Assembly: GCA_003254905.1 (NCBI GenBank)
Contig: QANU01043359.1
Span: 16,911-80,910, forward strand
From: Nissolia schottii
Taxonomy: Eukaryota; Streptophyta; Magnoliopsida; Fabales; Fabaceae
Reading direction: 5' to 3'
Length of the DNA stretch: 64,000 nt
Numbering within the stretch: position 1 is the stretch's first letter; every line of letters starts with the position of its first letter. The notes beneath the pieces are model-generated. The model was not told where the DNA came from. It did no database searches and saw nothing but the letters and a program-made list of their open reading frames with translations. This document shows positions 1 through 12,372 of this stretch, in pieces. Position numbers and translations under genes: made by a program.

Positions 1-40
<40 letters not shown>
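1..40. repeat. (CT)n microsatellite in the SAUR leader
   Basis: An uninterrupted CT dinucleotide run starts at the window edge, so its true length is unknown. It ends 22 bases before the SAUR start codon and probably lies in the 5' UTR. CT-rich leaders are common in plant genes. Confidence 0.95.
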
Positions 41-42
<2 letters not shown>

Positions 43-62
43 AACGCCTCAAACCAGCTAAC

Positions 63-476
63 ATGGCCAAAGGCTCAGGAAAACTAACGAAGCTGAAGTC
101 AGTACTCAAGAAATGGAACTCATTCGGTACCAACAGCAGCAGCAGCAAGCAGTGCGCCACTGTGAACGCCGTCCCTAGCGACGACTCCTCCGCGTCGGGA
201 CAGGGCCTCCGCCCCGTCTACGTCGGTAGGGCGTGGCGGCGCTACCTGGTGAGGTCCGACGTGGTGGAGCGCCCGCTCTTCCGGGAGCTGGTGGACAGGT
301 CACGCGAGTCGCACGGGGATCAGAACGACGACGTCGACGTCGTCTTGGAGGAGGAGGACGAAACGGTCCACGTGGCATGCGAGGTGGTTCTGTTCGAGCA
401 CTTGCTGTGGATGCTGGAAAACGCCGATCCTCAACCCGAGTCGCTGGACGAGCTCGTCGACTTCTACGCTTGCTAG
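63..476 (+). CDS. SAUR-like auxin-responsive protein (SAUR76-78-like group)
   Basis: Intronless 137-residue small auxin-up RNA protein. SAURs restrain PP2C.D phosphatases and so activate plasma-membrane proton pumps in cell expansion; that role is family knowledge. In the sequence, the N-terminus MAKGSGKLTKLKSVLKKW is typical of the SAUR76-78 group. The SAUR core has VYVGRAWRRYLVRSDVVERP (about residues 52-71) followed by LFRELVDRS, and the C-terminal signature VACEVVLFEHLLWMLENADP runs to a DELVDFYAC end. An acidic, low-complexity linker rich in Asp and Glu (about 86-102) separates core from tail and is longer than usual. The start is the first ATG after the CT-rich leader. The gene is GC-rich against AT-rich surroundings. 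Overlapping long antisense and shifted frames are GC shadows. The exact subgroup is inferred. Confidence 0.9.
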   Translation: MAKGSGKLTKLKSVLKKWNSFGTNSSSSKQCATVNAVPSDDSSASGQGLRPVYVGRAWRRYLVRSDVVERPLFRELVDRSRESHGDQNDDVDVVLEEEDETVHVACEVVLFEHLLWMLENADPQPESLDELVDFYAC

Positions 477-804
477 TTCCGTTATGGCTGTAAATTGCGT
501 TTGCAACGTTGCGTTGCGAATGGCGAATAATCACGAGAAGGGAAAAATATTAGAAAGTAAGGGTTTTTGGTATTATAATGATGTATCATGCTTGTTAATC
601 TTTATCTACGCAAGTGAGTTATATATTATTTTTATTTTAAATTTAATTATTTCTTGTATTTTTTTTTTTTTAAGTTTTTGATTACTTTTTTTTTTTGTTT
701 TTGCAGTACTGCGCTTACTAAGATATGTTTACTGATGCAGTCGCATATTATATAATCGTGATTACAAATTATGAATCATCATTTTAAATCATTACAAACT
801 AACG
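477..804. other. SAUR 3' flank
   Basis: AT-rich sequence with several T-runs after the SAUR stop. It presumably holds the 3' UTR and poly(A) site. No other gene is visible. Confidence 0.5.
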
Positions 805-936
805 AGGGTTAGTCTAAGTGATAAGCGGCTTGGTATCCCTTAAGCATGGTCCCAAGTTCGAGACCTTGTGAACGTAGTTATATCCCCTCTGAAAGACTCG
901 CCCGCTATAGTGATTTAGGCAACCTAAAAAAAAAAA
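805..936 (+). mobile_element. tRNA-derived SINE, copy 1
   Basis: About 132 bp with a degenerate pol III box A (TTAGTCTAAGTGATAAGC region) and box B (GTCCCAAGTTCGAGACC), ending in CAACCT plus an A-tail. Flanks 789-804 and 937-952 form an imperfect 16-bp target-site duplication (13 of 16 match). It shares its head, box B spacing and CAACCTAAAA tail with the copy at 4197-4370 but lacks part of the middle. Plant SINEs are mobilised by LINE enzymes; none is seen here. Confidence 0.8.
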
Positions 937-3900
937 TCGTTACAAAGTAGCGTGCATGAATGTAAAATAAAAATCACTTACATGTATGCACGAACACTTC
1001 CCTATTAGTGATTGTATAATTTAGTATTCATAGTAATAAAATTAATTTAGTAGTCAAAGACTCATTAGTAAAATTAATCTATTGTTCATCACTCAATCAT
1101 GTTGTTCCCTTTTATTTAGAGATATGATAATTTTAACTGTGTGGACATATTTTAAAAAATATTTTTATTTATCCTTTAAGTATTGGTCGGGAGCGACTCT
1201 TAATTTTTCTCTTTTAATTAATGTTTAAGTGATACTTAAATGTGCCTTATGATATATGTTTATAAAAGTGGTACAGATGACATTAATTTTTTATACTTGA
1301 ACAAATCACTCGAGGATTTAGTTGTCAAAAACATTTGTGGATTTAGATTTTAATATGGGGAGCTCGGATGTCGATTTCTCACATGTTGAGCTGATCACTA
1401 GAGTGGATTAATGGGAAAATGTAATCAATCTATGTAGCTTGTGTTCTTGTTCATTTCTTCAACAAGAGATAATGTTTATTTGATTTTTTAGGTTTGTGAG
1501 ATTTCATGATTAATCAGAGATGATAACCAAAGAAGATAACCAAAGAAAAAGACAATCAATGATTCTATTCTTCAATCAGTATTGAGTATAATAAGTTTAT
1601 GCCTATTTATAGGCTTATGATAATAAATCAATATAATGACAAAATTAGGGTAATATCAAATGAAATCGGAACTAAATCAATATAATATATTCTAAATTTA
1701 ATATTATTTTTAACAAGGTTGAGGGATATTGTTTACTTTGCATCCTTAAAATGGTGTTTGTACATAAGCTTGACGTAGTGGTATCGTAAACAAATGCTAG
1801 TATAGTTTAAGTGAATGTGATTGAGATGCCAAGACTTATAGTCCAACTAGAAGCATGTGCTGCAGTTGTTTCATCCTTTTGATATTATTTTATCAGATTC
1901 TCGATGCGCTTCACCATTGGAATTTCTCACAACGTTTCCCCGGAAGGGGGGCCTCATTTTACCAACTAGAAGAAACTGAAAGTTGACAAAAGTGCTACAT
2001 GCTACCCTTCCTTGGGTGACCGAGGAAGATGCCACGAATTGAATGCTCTAGAAAATTGATTGATTGGCCCCCGAATGGGGCTGAATTTAATTTCACGAGA
2101 CATTGCCTCAGCTTATTCACTAGTTACATCACCTACAGTTATTAGAGATAAGGTAACATGCGCTGTGTAGAAAGTACAAACAGCGCCAACACACATTTTG
2201 TACTGTGATGCCGCTTTGTAGTTGAAGAGGAGTCTATGCTTACTCTCTCACGGCCTCGGAATGTCCCACTACAAGAGGGAATGGTTTGACTGTTCACCAG
2301 ATTCTTTGTGCTGCGAACAAATCAAATTATATAAAACATTGTTAAATAGAATTACCACCTTTTTTATTCTTTTTCCTTTTTAAGGTAAGTTGGCATCTAT
2401 CGAAATTCAAGAGTAAACTACTCGTTACACCGAGAACAAAAAGGCATGCACTAACCGTTTTTTTTTTTTTATTACACAAAAGTTTTAGGTGAATTCAACT
2501 TAGAACATGTTTTAGAATGGCATTTATAATAGAGAATAAGCGAAGCTTTTTAGCTTTGCCCGGTAGCAAAATCCACAATCTGTTGTGGTGGTTAAGTTAG
2601 TTATGCTGTTAAGTTAGTAACAAATTCAGTTATGATGTGTGCTTGCATTACAAGCTCATCCATCTCTGTATATATACTAATTGAATCCTTTCAATGAAGC
2701 TTGAGAATTCTTTTTCACTTCAATCACAATTTCATCAATTTATAAAATATAATTGCAGATCCTTTATGAAAGTAGTTCTTACATGACTATCTTTTGCTAA
2801 GTAAAGAATTCCTGAGTTTTTTATTTTTTGTATTTCATATTATATAAAAAAAACTAATATTCAACAGTGTCGCTATCAGTTTCCAGAGATAGCAAATTTA
2901 CCCTTACATCAAAAACGGCTTAGGGTAGCCCCAGCAGAGAGTGGTCCTTTCAAAATGGTACCAAAGAGACCAATATTAGTGGCTTTGTGGTTGGGTCCCC
3001 TCATTCCTATTTGACACCCATGAATTCGGAATTCAATTTTCCAGCCCTGGTCAAAATTCATTACAAAAGAGTAACATTAATATCTGCACCTGCTACACAA
3101 AAACAAAAAAGAATCATAGATTTGGCCAAGTAAATAAATCTATTTGTTTATTTATTTATCTGAGTAAGTGATCATTCTTATGCATCTACGTAAGCCACAC
3201 AATTTACCAAGCAATATTCCACTCCCTCAATACAATTTTTATACGTTACATTTCATATGTTTAAAATTAATTATCGTTTAATTAGATTAAAAAATATTAA
3301 TTATTATATTTTTAATTAATTTTTTTATTTCTTATGAATTTTTTATTATTATATTAATTGTATTTCAATTTTTTATAAGGATAATTCAGTTTAAATACTT
3401 ATATGTTTTTTCATACATGTAAATTAATTATTTTATTAATTTATGCACATTATTAAAAGTGACATATAAGAGTGGACCGAAATAGAAGAGCATAGAGCAG
3501 TTAAAAGCTAACGAATCTGTTGGCAATGGTTTGGTGGAGGGAAGAGTTCCATGTTCTGAGACAGCGGTGAAGTCAACAGCTTTTGAGGAGGCAGGCACCT
3601 AGAAAGCAAAGCTTGTGCATATAAAAGCTATTTGCTATTGGGATTATTATAATGCAAGGTCTAAAATATTGTTAAAATGCCTAAAGGATAGAGACATGGA
3701 CACTACTATCTCCCAGAGACAAGCATAGTTTATTTACACTAATGATTAGGCAGTTAGAGATGCCTTTGTTTTTCCCCCCCAATTATACTCACACGCTCTC
3801 TTGTTGGCAAGTATGGGGAGAAAATAAAATACTAAAGGACAAAGCTTTTTGTTAGGCTGAATTGAGGGCATTATTAGATTGGGAATTAAGTGGATGACAC

Positions 3901-4196
3901 GAAATTCTTCAGTACACGCACAATTGTACCTCTAAGCTGTATGCATGTTTGCAATTAACGCGTTGCCAAGCTGCCATTGTCACACACCATAATGGCGGTG
4001 CCGAATTACTTCCACACCACATGTATTGTTGTGCCGTTAATACCCCCCCAAAACAATCACAAATTGGATAGGATCAGAGGGTGTTTTTGGAAATTACGGA
4101 GATGGGTACGGACATAATTGGAAACCAGAGTTTGTGATATTCTAAACTTTCGTTAGCGGGGTGCGCCTTGCGTTACAATAGTAATATAGGGTTCAG
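937..4196. other. AT-rich intergenic region without a recognised gene
   Basis: No coding exon could be supported on either strand. About 2581-2760 resembles the end of a short LTR (promoter-like TATATATA, then a CT-rich leader), but I could not find matching ends or a TSD. The rest is AT-rich spacer. Confidence 0.5.
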
Positions 4197-4370
4197 ACTA
4201 ATGGGGGTTGGTCCAAGTGGTAAGCGGTTTGATATCGCTAAAGCAAGGTTCTGAGTTCGAGCAATTATCCTTGTTGGGAGACTCTCCTGCCATAACCGGG
4301 TGCGCGACCTGGGTCGATCCGAATTAGCCAATGTTAAGCCTTGGATATCGGACAAGCAACCTAAAAAAAA
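4197..4370 (+). mobile_element. tRNA-derived SINE, copy 2
   Basis: About 174 bp with box A-like GGTTGGTCCAAGTGGTAAGC, box B-like GGTTCTGAGTTCGAGCA, and a CAACCTAAAAAAAA tail. The flanks 4181-4196 and 4371-4386 are a 16-bp TSD with 14 matches, which fixes the insertion limits. It is the longer and better kept of the two copies. The tRNA resemblance is part of the SINE and not a tRNA gene. Confidence 0.87.
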
Positions 4371-5458
4371 GTAATATATGTTTCAGTTCGTTGTTTCTCT
4401 TGGACGAGTGGGTTTGAAATCTTAACACCTATAAAAGAGTTTAGCAGCCTGCTTGCTATTTTTTTATCTTCAAAATTAATTTAGAAGAAAACACCCCACC
4501 TTCCACCATTACAATACTAAATGGAAAACGAAAGACCGAACAAAAGAATTAAAAGGAAGAATAAGATGAACATAAACAAAGCCTTGGGAGACGAGAAAAG
4601 GAGATGCGGAAAAAGAAGAAAAAAAAAGGTTTACTTTTTTTATTTAAGTAAATAAGTTAGGTTTTCCAAGTCATGTACTTCTTTTATTGTGTTTATATGA
4701 TATATCACGTATTCTTAATTATAACGTAGACACCTATTCTTAATTATTGTTCTAATGTCAATTTTATTTTTCTTCTCAAGTCATCTGGTCCGCGTTGGGC
4801 TTAAACATTTGTTTTCCATTGGTAGTTTACTAGTGAAAATATATCTATAAATTAATATAAAATCTATTTTTAATTAAAGATGGATAGTATCACTCAATAA
4901 AAAGAAAATAATTTTTTACAACCTATTGGACACGTGTCAGCAGGTTGTAATTTTTTTTTCCGCCCAAATAATTACAGCAACATGTACAATGGTACAATAC
5001 AGTCTCTCTTAACATGTACAATAAATAGGCTCTGATGTACAAGTGTACAAGTACTTCGATCCTTTACAACCTATACTGATACTGATGTAAAATTGCTTTT
5101 TTTGTTGCAGGTGGAAAAAGAGGAAAACAAAGTTTCCTTTTCTATAGTATGGGTAAAAGGTTGTCAACCATATGTCTAATAGGTTGCGTTTTTGTTTTAA
5201 AGTTGAACTCCGTCTTATGACCTCCTTGACAACTTGAAGAAAGGGGAAAAAAAAATTAAATAGTAAATTAAGTAGAAAATATTTTCAATCAATAAATAAA
5301 AAAAAAACGTGGAGACAGTCAATAAATTATGGCATCCTACTGCCTAAACTCATAGTCTCATATTGAGTTGACATCTTTAAGAAATGACAAAAACTAAAAA
5401 GTAAATTAAATAGTAGAAACTCCCTCCTGATTTCAAAGTGGTATCAGAGTCATTGGTT
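4371..5458. other. Intergenic region with a Copia-type primer-binding-like site
   Basis: AT-rich with no gene. TGGTATCAGAGTC near 5440 looks like the initiator-Met tRNA primer site used by many Copia elements, so the sequence just before it may be the end of a worn LTR. No other part of that element is recognisable. Confidence 0.35.
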
Positions 5459-5643
5459 TTCCTTAGATGTCTGGAGCATAGGGACTTCAAGTGTCACTGT
5501 AACTATACAAATCGGTTCATATTTTCTGTAATAAGTATTTTCAAAGAGATAAAAGGACTAAAGATATTCGCACCAAAGTAGTTAACAACATAGTAAGCAT
5601 GCCTTATGACTTCAGCATAAGCTAGCTAACTAGGGGTGTTACA
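5459..5643 (+). mobile_element. Fossil fragment: downstream end of a long LTR (family L)
   Basis: The last roughly 180 bp match, in opposite orientation, the outer end of the solo LTR at 7197 and of the fragment at 18239 (shared blocks around GCTAGCTAACTAGGGGTGTT). It ends in TGTTACA. Only the tail of the LTR is present, so it is truncated. Confidence 0.6.
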
Positions 5644-6735
5644 TATGGCGTCTCTCAAGGAAGTACAAATAATTCAATTCAATTCTATTCAATTAAAACA
5701 AATGGTGTTTGAAGGTTTGTCACAACTAATATAAAAATAATAAACAAAATAAAAAAGGAAGTAGTTACATAAGGAAATCATTGCAGATCTTAGGACATTG
5801 TTGATTAGTAATAATAATTAGAAAAGTTTGAGACTTGCAGACCTAATTTGCTTGTAGTTTTTCTTATAAATTGACATTGTGTTGAGAGGGGGAGGCATCT
5901 CTCGCTTTTGTTAAAACACTTCTCTCCGTCTCCTATAGTTAGGTTTCACATTATAAAGCACTTGCATTGATGTGCAGGTTCTATTTTCCAATATTTATAA
6001 GTTTCATTCCTTATTTTTCCAAGTTGACACATGCTTTACTTCATTCTATTCACAATCATAAGTGGTAATCCTCCTTCCACGGAGGAGTAGTTACCAAATA
6101 CCTCACGCACAAATAATTAAAGGTTAAGGACTGATCGAGGTCTTACTTTGTATTGTAAGTATATGGTTCTTATTCTCTTTATTACCGTTAATTAAAAATT
6201 GGGTGATTGTCGATTATTAGTTAGGGTGTTTTGAAATTGGTGAGTTACTACGATGCATGTGTCTTACTAATTGTGGGCTCTCAATTCCATTTGGTAGGGG
6301 AATTGGATTTGTTTCAATATATAGGAATCGGTTGTGTAATCGGGATTAGAATTGGCATAGAATTTGAGGAATGCAATCATGGCTATTAATTTTGAATGCC
6401 AATTAAACTCCTACGTAGAAAGCGATTATGATCTCCCTAGGTGAATTACATGTTAGTTAGAGATCTTTAGCTAATAAGCAACCCCATTCAATTAACGATT
6501 ATTTAAATCAATGATAATTAATTCTTAGTCTGCAAGAATTTTTGTGCAGGTATTTATTTCTTTATTATTGTAACTACTTCATTCAAACCATCATAAACAA
6601 ACCCCAGTTTTGCTGATTTGGTTAAAAATCCTTTCTTGTGAAACAATTTGAGTCATGCTTGTACTGCATTTATGTGGGTTGACTTAGTTTTTAAAATTAT
6701 TTAACCTGTGGTAGGCGACAATCTCTATGTAAAAT
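5644..6735 (+). mobile_element. Probable 5' LTR of a fossil Ty3/Gypsy Tat/Athila-type element
   Basis: This stretch precedes a primer-binding site and a gag start and ends with the block GGCGACAATCTC typical just before Tat/Athila primer sites. The left limit is uncertain. The element is degraded and its interior has been invaded by other elements (see 7197-10221 and 10244-17139). Confidence 0.5.
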
Positions 6736-6736
6736 T

Positions 6737-6750
6737 TGGTGTCTTTGCCA
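6737..6750 (+). other. Primer-binding site of the Tat/Athila-type fossil
   Basis: TGGTGTCTTTGCCA resembles the TGGCGCCGTTGCC primer site used by Tat, Ogre and Athila elements. It lies right after the probable LTR end and about 300 bp before the gag start. Confidence 0.55.
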
Positions 6751-7058
6751 AGAAAGCAGTTTAGCCAATTTTCTTTTCTTATTTTCGTTTCAGTTATGTT
6801 CTCTGTTTATCCCTATGGTGGTTATCAAGTGTTATAGGAGTCAACAGAATACAAAAAATATTTTTTTATTCTTGTTTTTAATTTTTTCCATTTATTTTTT
6901 AGTTTTTTTCCCGTGCATGACTTGTTCCTTACCTAATACAACATTATTTCCTTTTGATCATGAGATCGAAAGGAAGTTAAGGAGTATTAGGTAAGAAAGG
7001 AGCTAGTAGGAGAAACCTGTTGTGTTTTTTGATCCATTTGTTATTGTTGCAGGCCATA

Positions 7059-7191
7059 TGGGAAACCCACATCAAGCACTAAGCCAATTGGCCGCACTGA
7101 GCTATTCATATGAACTAGCCGGTGTGGCGTTTCCTAAGGCAACTATGAACATCGAATTAAAATCAGGCTTCCTCCATCATCTGCCCAAGTT
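7059..7191 (+). mobile_element. Fossil gag, first part (Tat/Athila-type)
   Basis: Gag N-terminal region of the Ty3/Gypsy element whose primer site is at 6737. It starts at ATGGGAAACCC and runs to the edge of the inserted long LTR at 7197. The rest of gag lies beyond two insertions, at 17143-18235. The element is broken and old. Confidence 0.65.
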
Positions 7192-7999
7192 CCATGTGTA
7201 ACACCCTAGCTAACTGTTTATGCTATAGTCATAAGCAATGCTTACTAGGTTGTTATCTGCTTTGGTTGGGGTTACTTTAGCCCCTACTTTTAACTTTGAA
7301 AACATTTCTTAGTTAGAAAATATGGACCGTTTTGAAACTTTTGAAACTTTATCTTTATACATAAAATATGAGTCACGCGTCAGATATAATTTATAAGGCA
7401 AACGGTAAAGTACTATGCTTAACGGATAATTTCTCAAATATAACAACATCAAAGCAACAAACAAACAAGTGGTCCATCACATAACATCATAATAATTTAC
7501 ATAAGTTGTATTAGATTTCCGTACACACATATTTTGGTACTTTAGTTACATTATTCTACAATCCTATCTTAAGGGCTAATAGGAACATTTCCTCTTTAAC
7601 CCTTGCTAAACTTCTTTGTGACTAGTTTTCTCGTACGCGTCTGTCCCAAGTGTCGGTCCAGTACTATTCCTTCCTCTGTTCGACGTTAGTCCCTGGAGTC
7701 ATAAAAGAGTGGGGTGAAAACGTTGCGTTCTCAGTGGGCAACCTTAGGTTCGGGGAATCTTATTGTTCTCATTTATGATCTAGGCCGCTCAGGGATCTCT
7801 ATGCGTTATATTTCTACTACATCCTTATTCGTTATTAATATCCTTGCTAGTCCTGAGCAGCTACCTATATTACTACGTGACTGAGGGGACCTATTCTTTC
7901 ATTATCTATGTCATATGTTCTCTATATCCTAACTCTTAGGGAAACAAGTCTTCATTATACCATACTCTAGGATCTTCTAGAGGCCGTATCATGATGTCG

Positions 8000-8370
8000 T
8001 ATCCATATCTTAATATGATGTTGTATCCTTTTAATGCACATGTCTTGTCATGTCATGATGTCATATTCGTGTCTCAATATGCATAATTTCATATCCTTTA
8101 ATTTACATGTCTTGTCGTATCATGATGTCATATTCGTGTCTTAATATGCATGATGTCATATCCTTTAATTTACATGTCTTGTCATATCATGATGTCGTAT
8201 CCTTTTAATGCACATGTCTTGCCATATCATGATGTCGTATCCTTTTAATGCACATGTCTTATCATATCATGATGTCATATTCGTATCTTAATATGCATGA
8301 TGTCATATCCTTTTTTATGCACGTATCTTGTCATGTCATGTTGTCATATTCGTATCTTAATATGCATGAT
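8000..8370. repeat. Minisatellite inside the solo long LTR
   Basis: Diverged tandem units of roughly 45-50 bp built on ATCATGATGTCATATTCGT and CCTTTTAATGCACATGTCTT blocks, repeated about seven times. It lies wholly within the LTR at 7197-10221 and is not prominent in the sister LTRs. Confidence 0.75.
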
Positions 8371-8764
8371 AAGGCACATGTAACATATACAAATCATCAA
8401 CATATCATGTTCTTAACATAACTATCATTCAATACCTCATAAAGTATTCACATGTGATAATCATATAATCATATATCATTCATCCATGACCATGTTCTCA
8501 TAAGCATAGGAAACACACTTCTACTTGCTAAAACCTAACATAGCATATCCAAGCATTTATTCCTTAAACCACATAGCATGCATAAACTCACATAGTTATA
8601 TAAGACATACCACATAGAATATACATAGCTCAATACTTCATGCTCAAGCATTTCCTAGACATAAACAAACATATCCAGCAGTTATTCTAAAAATCACACA
8701 GCATACATCCGTTTTCTGTCAGAAATTAGTAATCAGAAACTGGAGAGGTCCAAGACATTACCCC

Positions 8765-9115
8765 AAGGTTTTTGATAGTCTTAAGATCATTTTTCATGTC
8801 TAAAAACCCAGTTTATGAACTCAGCATTTCGAAATTACAAATTTACCCCTTTCCCAAAATTACCGTTTTGCCCCTTAAACGCCCTGTTTTCTTTGGAATT
8901 TTTATTCTCAAAAACCTAATGGACTCAAGACTTTCCCTTAAGGTTTTTGATAGTTATAAACCCATATTTTCTGAAAACAAACCCAGTTTTTCAGTCCCAA
9001 GACGTGAAATTCCCGTTTTGCCCTTTTTCACAAAAATCTCGTTTTCTGCCTGTTTGCTAAGAAATTCATCGGGGACTCCAAAAATCATGAAACTTGACAT
9101 CCCCACTCAATTTTT
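8765..9115. repeat. 175-bp tandem repeat, two units, in long LTR
   Basis: Units start at AAGGTTTTTGATAG, at 8765 and 8940 (spacing 175). Each continues with a block like AAACCCATTTTTCATG and then CCCGTTTTGCCC. The same repeat recurs in the LTRs at 39841 (two units) and 49574 (four units). Confidence 0.85.
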
Positions 9116-11760
9116 TGTGTAGAGCCCAAAAATAACATTAGTTTTTCATGATAAAAATCTCGTCATACATTTCCCTTCAAAATCGTGTCATATGCCTATT
9201 TCTGTCTTAGGAGTTCCTAAATTCTGACAGAATCACAGATAGCACCAACAGATCCAAACAATCATCAACAACATATATATACACCAAGGTCACATAAAAG
9301 GCATCCTAACCACAGATATATCTAGCATAAAACATAGCACAAATATCATCATACATCTTAAATCACATAGACAGTGATTATGTCAATTTACCCACGTTTG
9401 TCGGCTTCGATGGTTCCTGCGGACTTCTAACTGGCTATGGTATCTCCTAGTTCTTCTTGGGCTGAATTTCTCGAAGCTTTCTCTAGGCATTTGAGGGCTT
9501 TTTGTGGGTTAAGGTTAGGGGATTTTTGAAGAATCTAGACTGGGTGTGATGTAGAAAGTCTCTAGGTTCTCGGTTTGACAGAATAGCGGTTAATTGTGTA
9601 ATCGGACAGAGCTTTGGCAAGTTTTTCTAATTTCTCCACAAAATTTCAGGTTTGGGGGTATTTATAGGCCTCTTGGCCGAATTTCCTCTTTCCAATTTTG
9701 CCCTAGGGAAATTTTTTTCCAAAATGCCCTTATTTTGTCTTTTACTACATGTCCTTTTCATGAGTCACCATATGACTCACCCACCTTTTGACCCCTTTGA
9801 CCACACTTGGCTCCTTCTTGGCCATGTAAGGCCTTTGTGTCTTGCCCACTTGTGTGACCGAGAATTAAAAGTCTCCGGCAGATTAATTTTGATCAAGTTT
9901 TATCGTTCCCTGTCTTGGTACTTCGCGTATGGTTATCCTAAAAATATTTCGATCACGTCCTTATGATCCCCTAATTTTTCTAAGTAATAATCTAGGTTCA
10001 TTTGAGGTGTTTGTAAATTCTCGTTTGTAGCCGTACATTTTACGAGTACTTTGGACACGCGGTTGTCCTCAGACAACAAAAAATGTCTGTTCTAGTGTCT
10101 GCAAAATTTTGTAAAAATATGTAGAATTATTTCTATAGACACTTTTAACCTAAGAATTTATGTGAGGGTGTGTTCCCCTGTTTAATTTATGAAATCTTTG
10201 CTAAGGGAAAAAGCGGGTACGCCATGGGCTAGCATCATATAACCACTACAAGAAAAGAAGAAAATCACGTCGCGCATTTCGTGGCGGGTCACGACATCCG
10301 CCGTGGATTCCTTCCTTTATGGCATTGCATGGTATGGTCACCAAGAGCTAGCGATTTGCGGCGGTTTATAAGCGTGGGCGACGGCTCACACTTACCAAAC
10401 TCGCTAGGTTTCCCCTCTTTTGCTCATTGATTAATTTTCGCACTTTTCCCTCTCTTTCCCCAAGCTTCTCCATCGTCTTCCCTCACCATCTCCGTCGACC
10501 TCTTCTTCTTCCCTGAACCCTTGCCCTCTCCAACGCTAACCTCCAAGCTCCCTCCGATTACAGGTTCCTTCGCTTCTCCATCGTCTTCCCTCAACCCAGA
10601 TTTCGCTGAGTGGTCCTCCCTCGACCGCCCTCACCTCCGCGGCGTCGTCTACCTCCCACCTCCGCCATCGCCTACCCCTCGTCTTTTAGAAATCACCGTC
10701 GGTTCTTGTTCTGCTCTGACCACCCCATCGCTGCTATTGAGTATTCGGGTAATTAACTTATCATCACATTCTATCTCTCTCTCTCTCTTTTTTTTTTAGG
10801 ATTTGGTTGGGTTAGGGTTGGGTGTGAAGGAGTCATGATGGTTTTACTCTATTGGTTGAATCTCCGTGGGTGCTGAAGACCAAGTTGGGTGTGAATTTTT
10901 GAAGTGAATGGGGGTGATGATGATGAGGCACACCGCCATTATTCAGAAAGAATTGGTTTTTCATTTTTTGAAGTGAATTGGTTTTCAAGGTTTATGGTTC
11001 AATCTTCTTCAGTTTAGGCTACCGGGCAAGAAGAAGAGAAGTTGTTTCTTTAGTTTAGGGAGCTCTTAGTGAAGCTAGTTGGAAAATGAGAAGGAGATGG
11101 ACAGCACATGAGCGAACATCAATTTTGTGACTTAAACAAGAAGAATGGATAGTGTTAACTTGTATAGAGTATTTTCTTGTTTGTTTTTTTTTTTTTTGGT
11201 TCAATCTTAGGATGAATCTTGAAGATTTTTTTTTTTTTTTTTTTTGTTTACTATGTGTGTCCTTAGATATAAAGGGTTAGACTTCGTCCTAGCATGAATT
11301 TATCCTTGAAATTAAGTGAAAAAAAAGCCCTACTTTGAGATGAGATAAGTAAAAAAATTTCCTCCCCTGTTGTGCTTTGTTTTGATTTGTTTATCTTTCC
11401 CTGTTGTGCTTTGCTTACTTTATTCTTTACTCCTGAACTTCTTTGATTGAGCTCCTGCTATCTTTTTTTTTTTTCTGAAACTTTTATCATTTTTATAGTA
11501 TGCTATTTTTATATGTTGTTTTTCTTACTGTTTTCTTGTGCACTGGTTGGTTGTGGTTTCTTTGGTCCAATTCTAGATTCAATAGGATCTTTGCAGCAGC
11601 TGACATTTCCGTAAGAATTCCATCTTACTCCATTTATGAGAAGTTTTGCACATTATGTGACACAGGATTATGCTTCATATGAAGAATCTTAATGTTTCTT
11701 CTTTGGGACAATATGTGGTCAACTATGAATCACTTATCACTTTATTGCTTTTTATGCAGA

Positions 11761-12115
11761 TCACTGAATTCTAATCGATTCAATGGAACTATTCCGCACT
11801 CAATCGGCATTCTGTCCAACATCATTTGGCTAGATCTTGCTGATAACCAGCTTGAAGGGCCTATTCCTGTTTCTGATGACCAAGGATGACCAGGTCATGA
11901 CCTGCTCCATAAGGCCCAACACTTGTATGTCAATTCTCATTATCAGTTTTTCAGTTTCTGATATTATTTCACTAATTATGTAACTAAATATTTTTGTTTT
12001 CCATTGAATGGTCTAAGATTGTGTGCATTGTTTACAGTCATATGAGGAACAATAAGCTATCTGGTCCAGTACCACCAACACTTTTCAATAAGCATGTGAA
12101 CGTTGTTTTTGAAGG
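11761..12115 (+). pseudogene. Captured fragment of an LRR receptor kinase (HPCA1/At5g49760-like)
   Basis: Two exon pieces lie inside the CACTA element. The first (from 11761, after a TATGCAG acceptor) reads SLNSNRFNGTIPHSIG and then LSNIIWLDLADNQLEGPIPV. The second (from 12038, after TTTACAG) reads MRNNKLSGPVPPTLFNKH. These are plant LRR units of the family that includes HPCA1 (xLxxNxxxGxIP). The first piece hits a stop shortly after GPIPVSDDQG, in the short linker before the next conserved block. No kinase, transmembrane or signal sequence is present. It is a fragment of a host gene carried by the transposon and not a working receptor. Confidence 0.75.
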
Positions 12116-12309
12116 ATCATGTGAACGAGTAATTGTTGGTGATGTTTATTGTGACGTCCTTTTAGGACTATATGTAATTCGTGGGGAAAATGTTGTTTTA
12201 ATTGGAGAATTGGTAGGATATGTTCTTTTTCAAGTAATGATATTTTACAACTTTCAATAACCTGTAAAAGCAATTTAAATAATTTCACATTTTCTTATCG
12301 ATGATGTAG

Positions 12310-12372
12310 GACTTGAATAAGAAGGAGCTTCCCCAGCATAGGATTTGTGTGCCAGAAGCAGAGATAAGAAGG
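12310..12372 (+). pseudogene. Unrecognised exon-like fragment in the CACTA element
   Basis: After a GATGTAG acceptor-like site the plus strand reads DLNKKELPQHRICVPEAEIR and then meets a GTAAG donor-like site. The sharp splice-like edges and protein-like composition suggest a captured exon, but I do not recognise its source. Confidence 0.35.

Larger units (their letters stand above)
7197..10221 (-). mobile_element. Fossil solo long LTR, family L (probable Ty3/Gypsy), inserted in gag
   Basis: A 3.0 kb element with ends TGTAACACCC and a degraded GGGTAC terminus, flanked by a perfect 5-bp repeat CCATG (7192-7196 and 10222-10226). No coding interior is present, so it is a solo LTR. A TATAAATA box sits on the minus strand at 9666-9659, about 555 bp from the right end, so the sense strand is minus: U3 of about 550 bp, then a transcribed part over 2.4 kb. 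It holds a minisatellite (about 8000-8370) and 175-bp repeats (8765 on). The long TGTAACA-type LTR suggests a Tekay-like chromovirus, but no polymerase is here to prove the lineage. Confidence 0.75.

Noticed and set aside
175-534. Antisense and shifted frames over the SAUR gene
   Set aside because: Arg/Pro-rich GC shadows of a well-supported SAUR frame.
810-870. A tRNA gene
   Set aside because: Box A and B-like motifs belong to a SINE with A-tail and TSD, and no cloverleaf can be formed.
8000-8370. CRISPR-like repeat array
   Set aside because: The units are diverged head-to-tail repeats without unique spacers, in a plant LTR.
8772-9122. 116-codon open frame in the solo LTR
   Set aside because: Same repeat-derived sequence as at 49670; not a gene.
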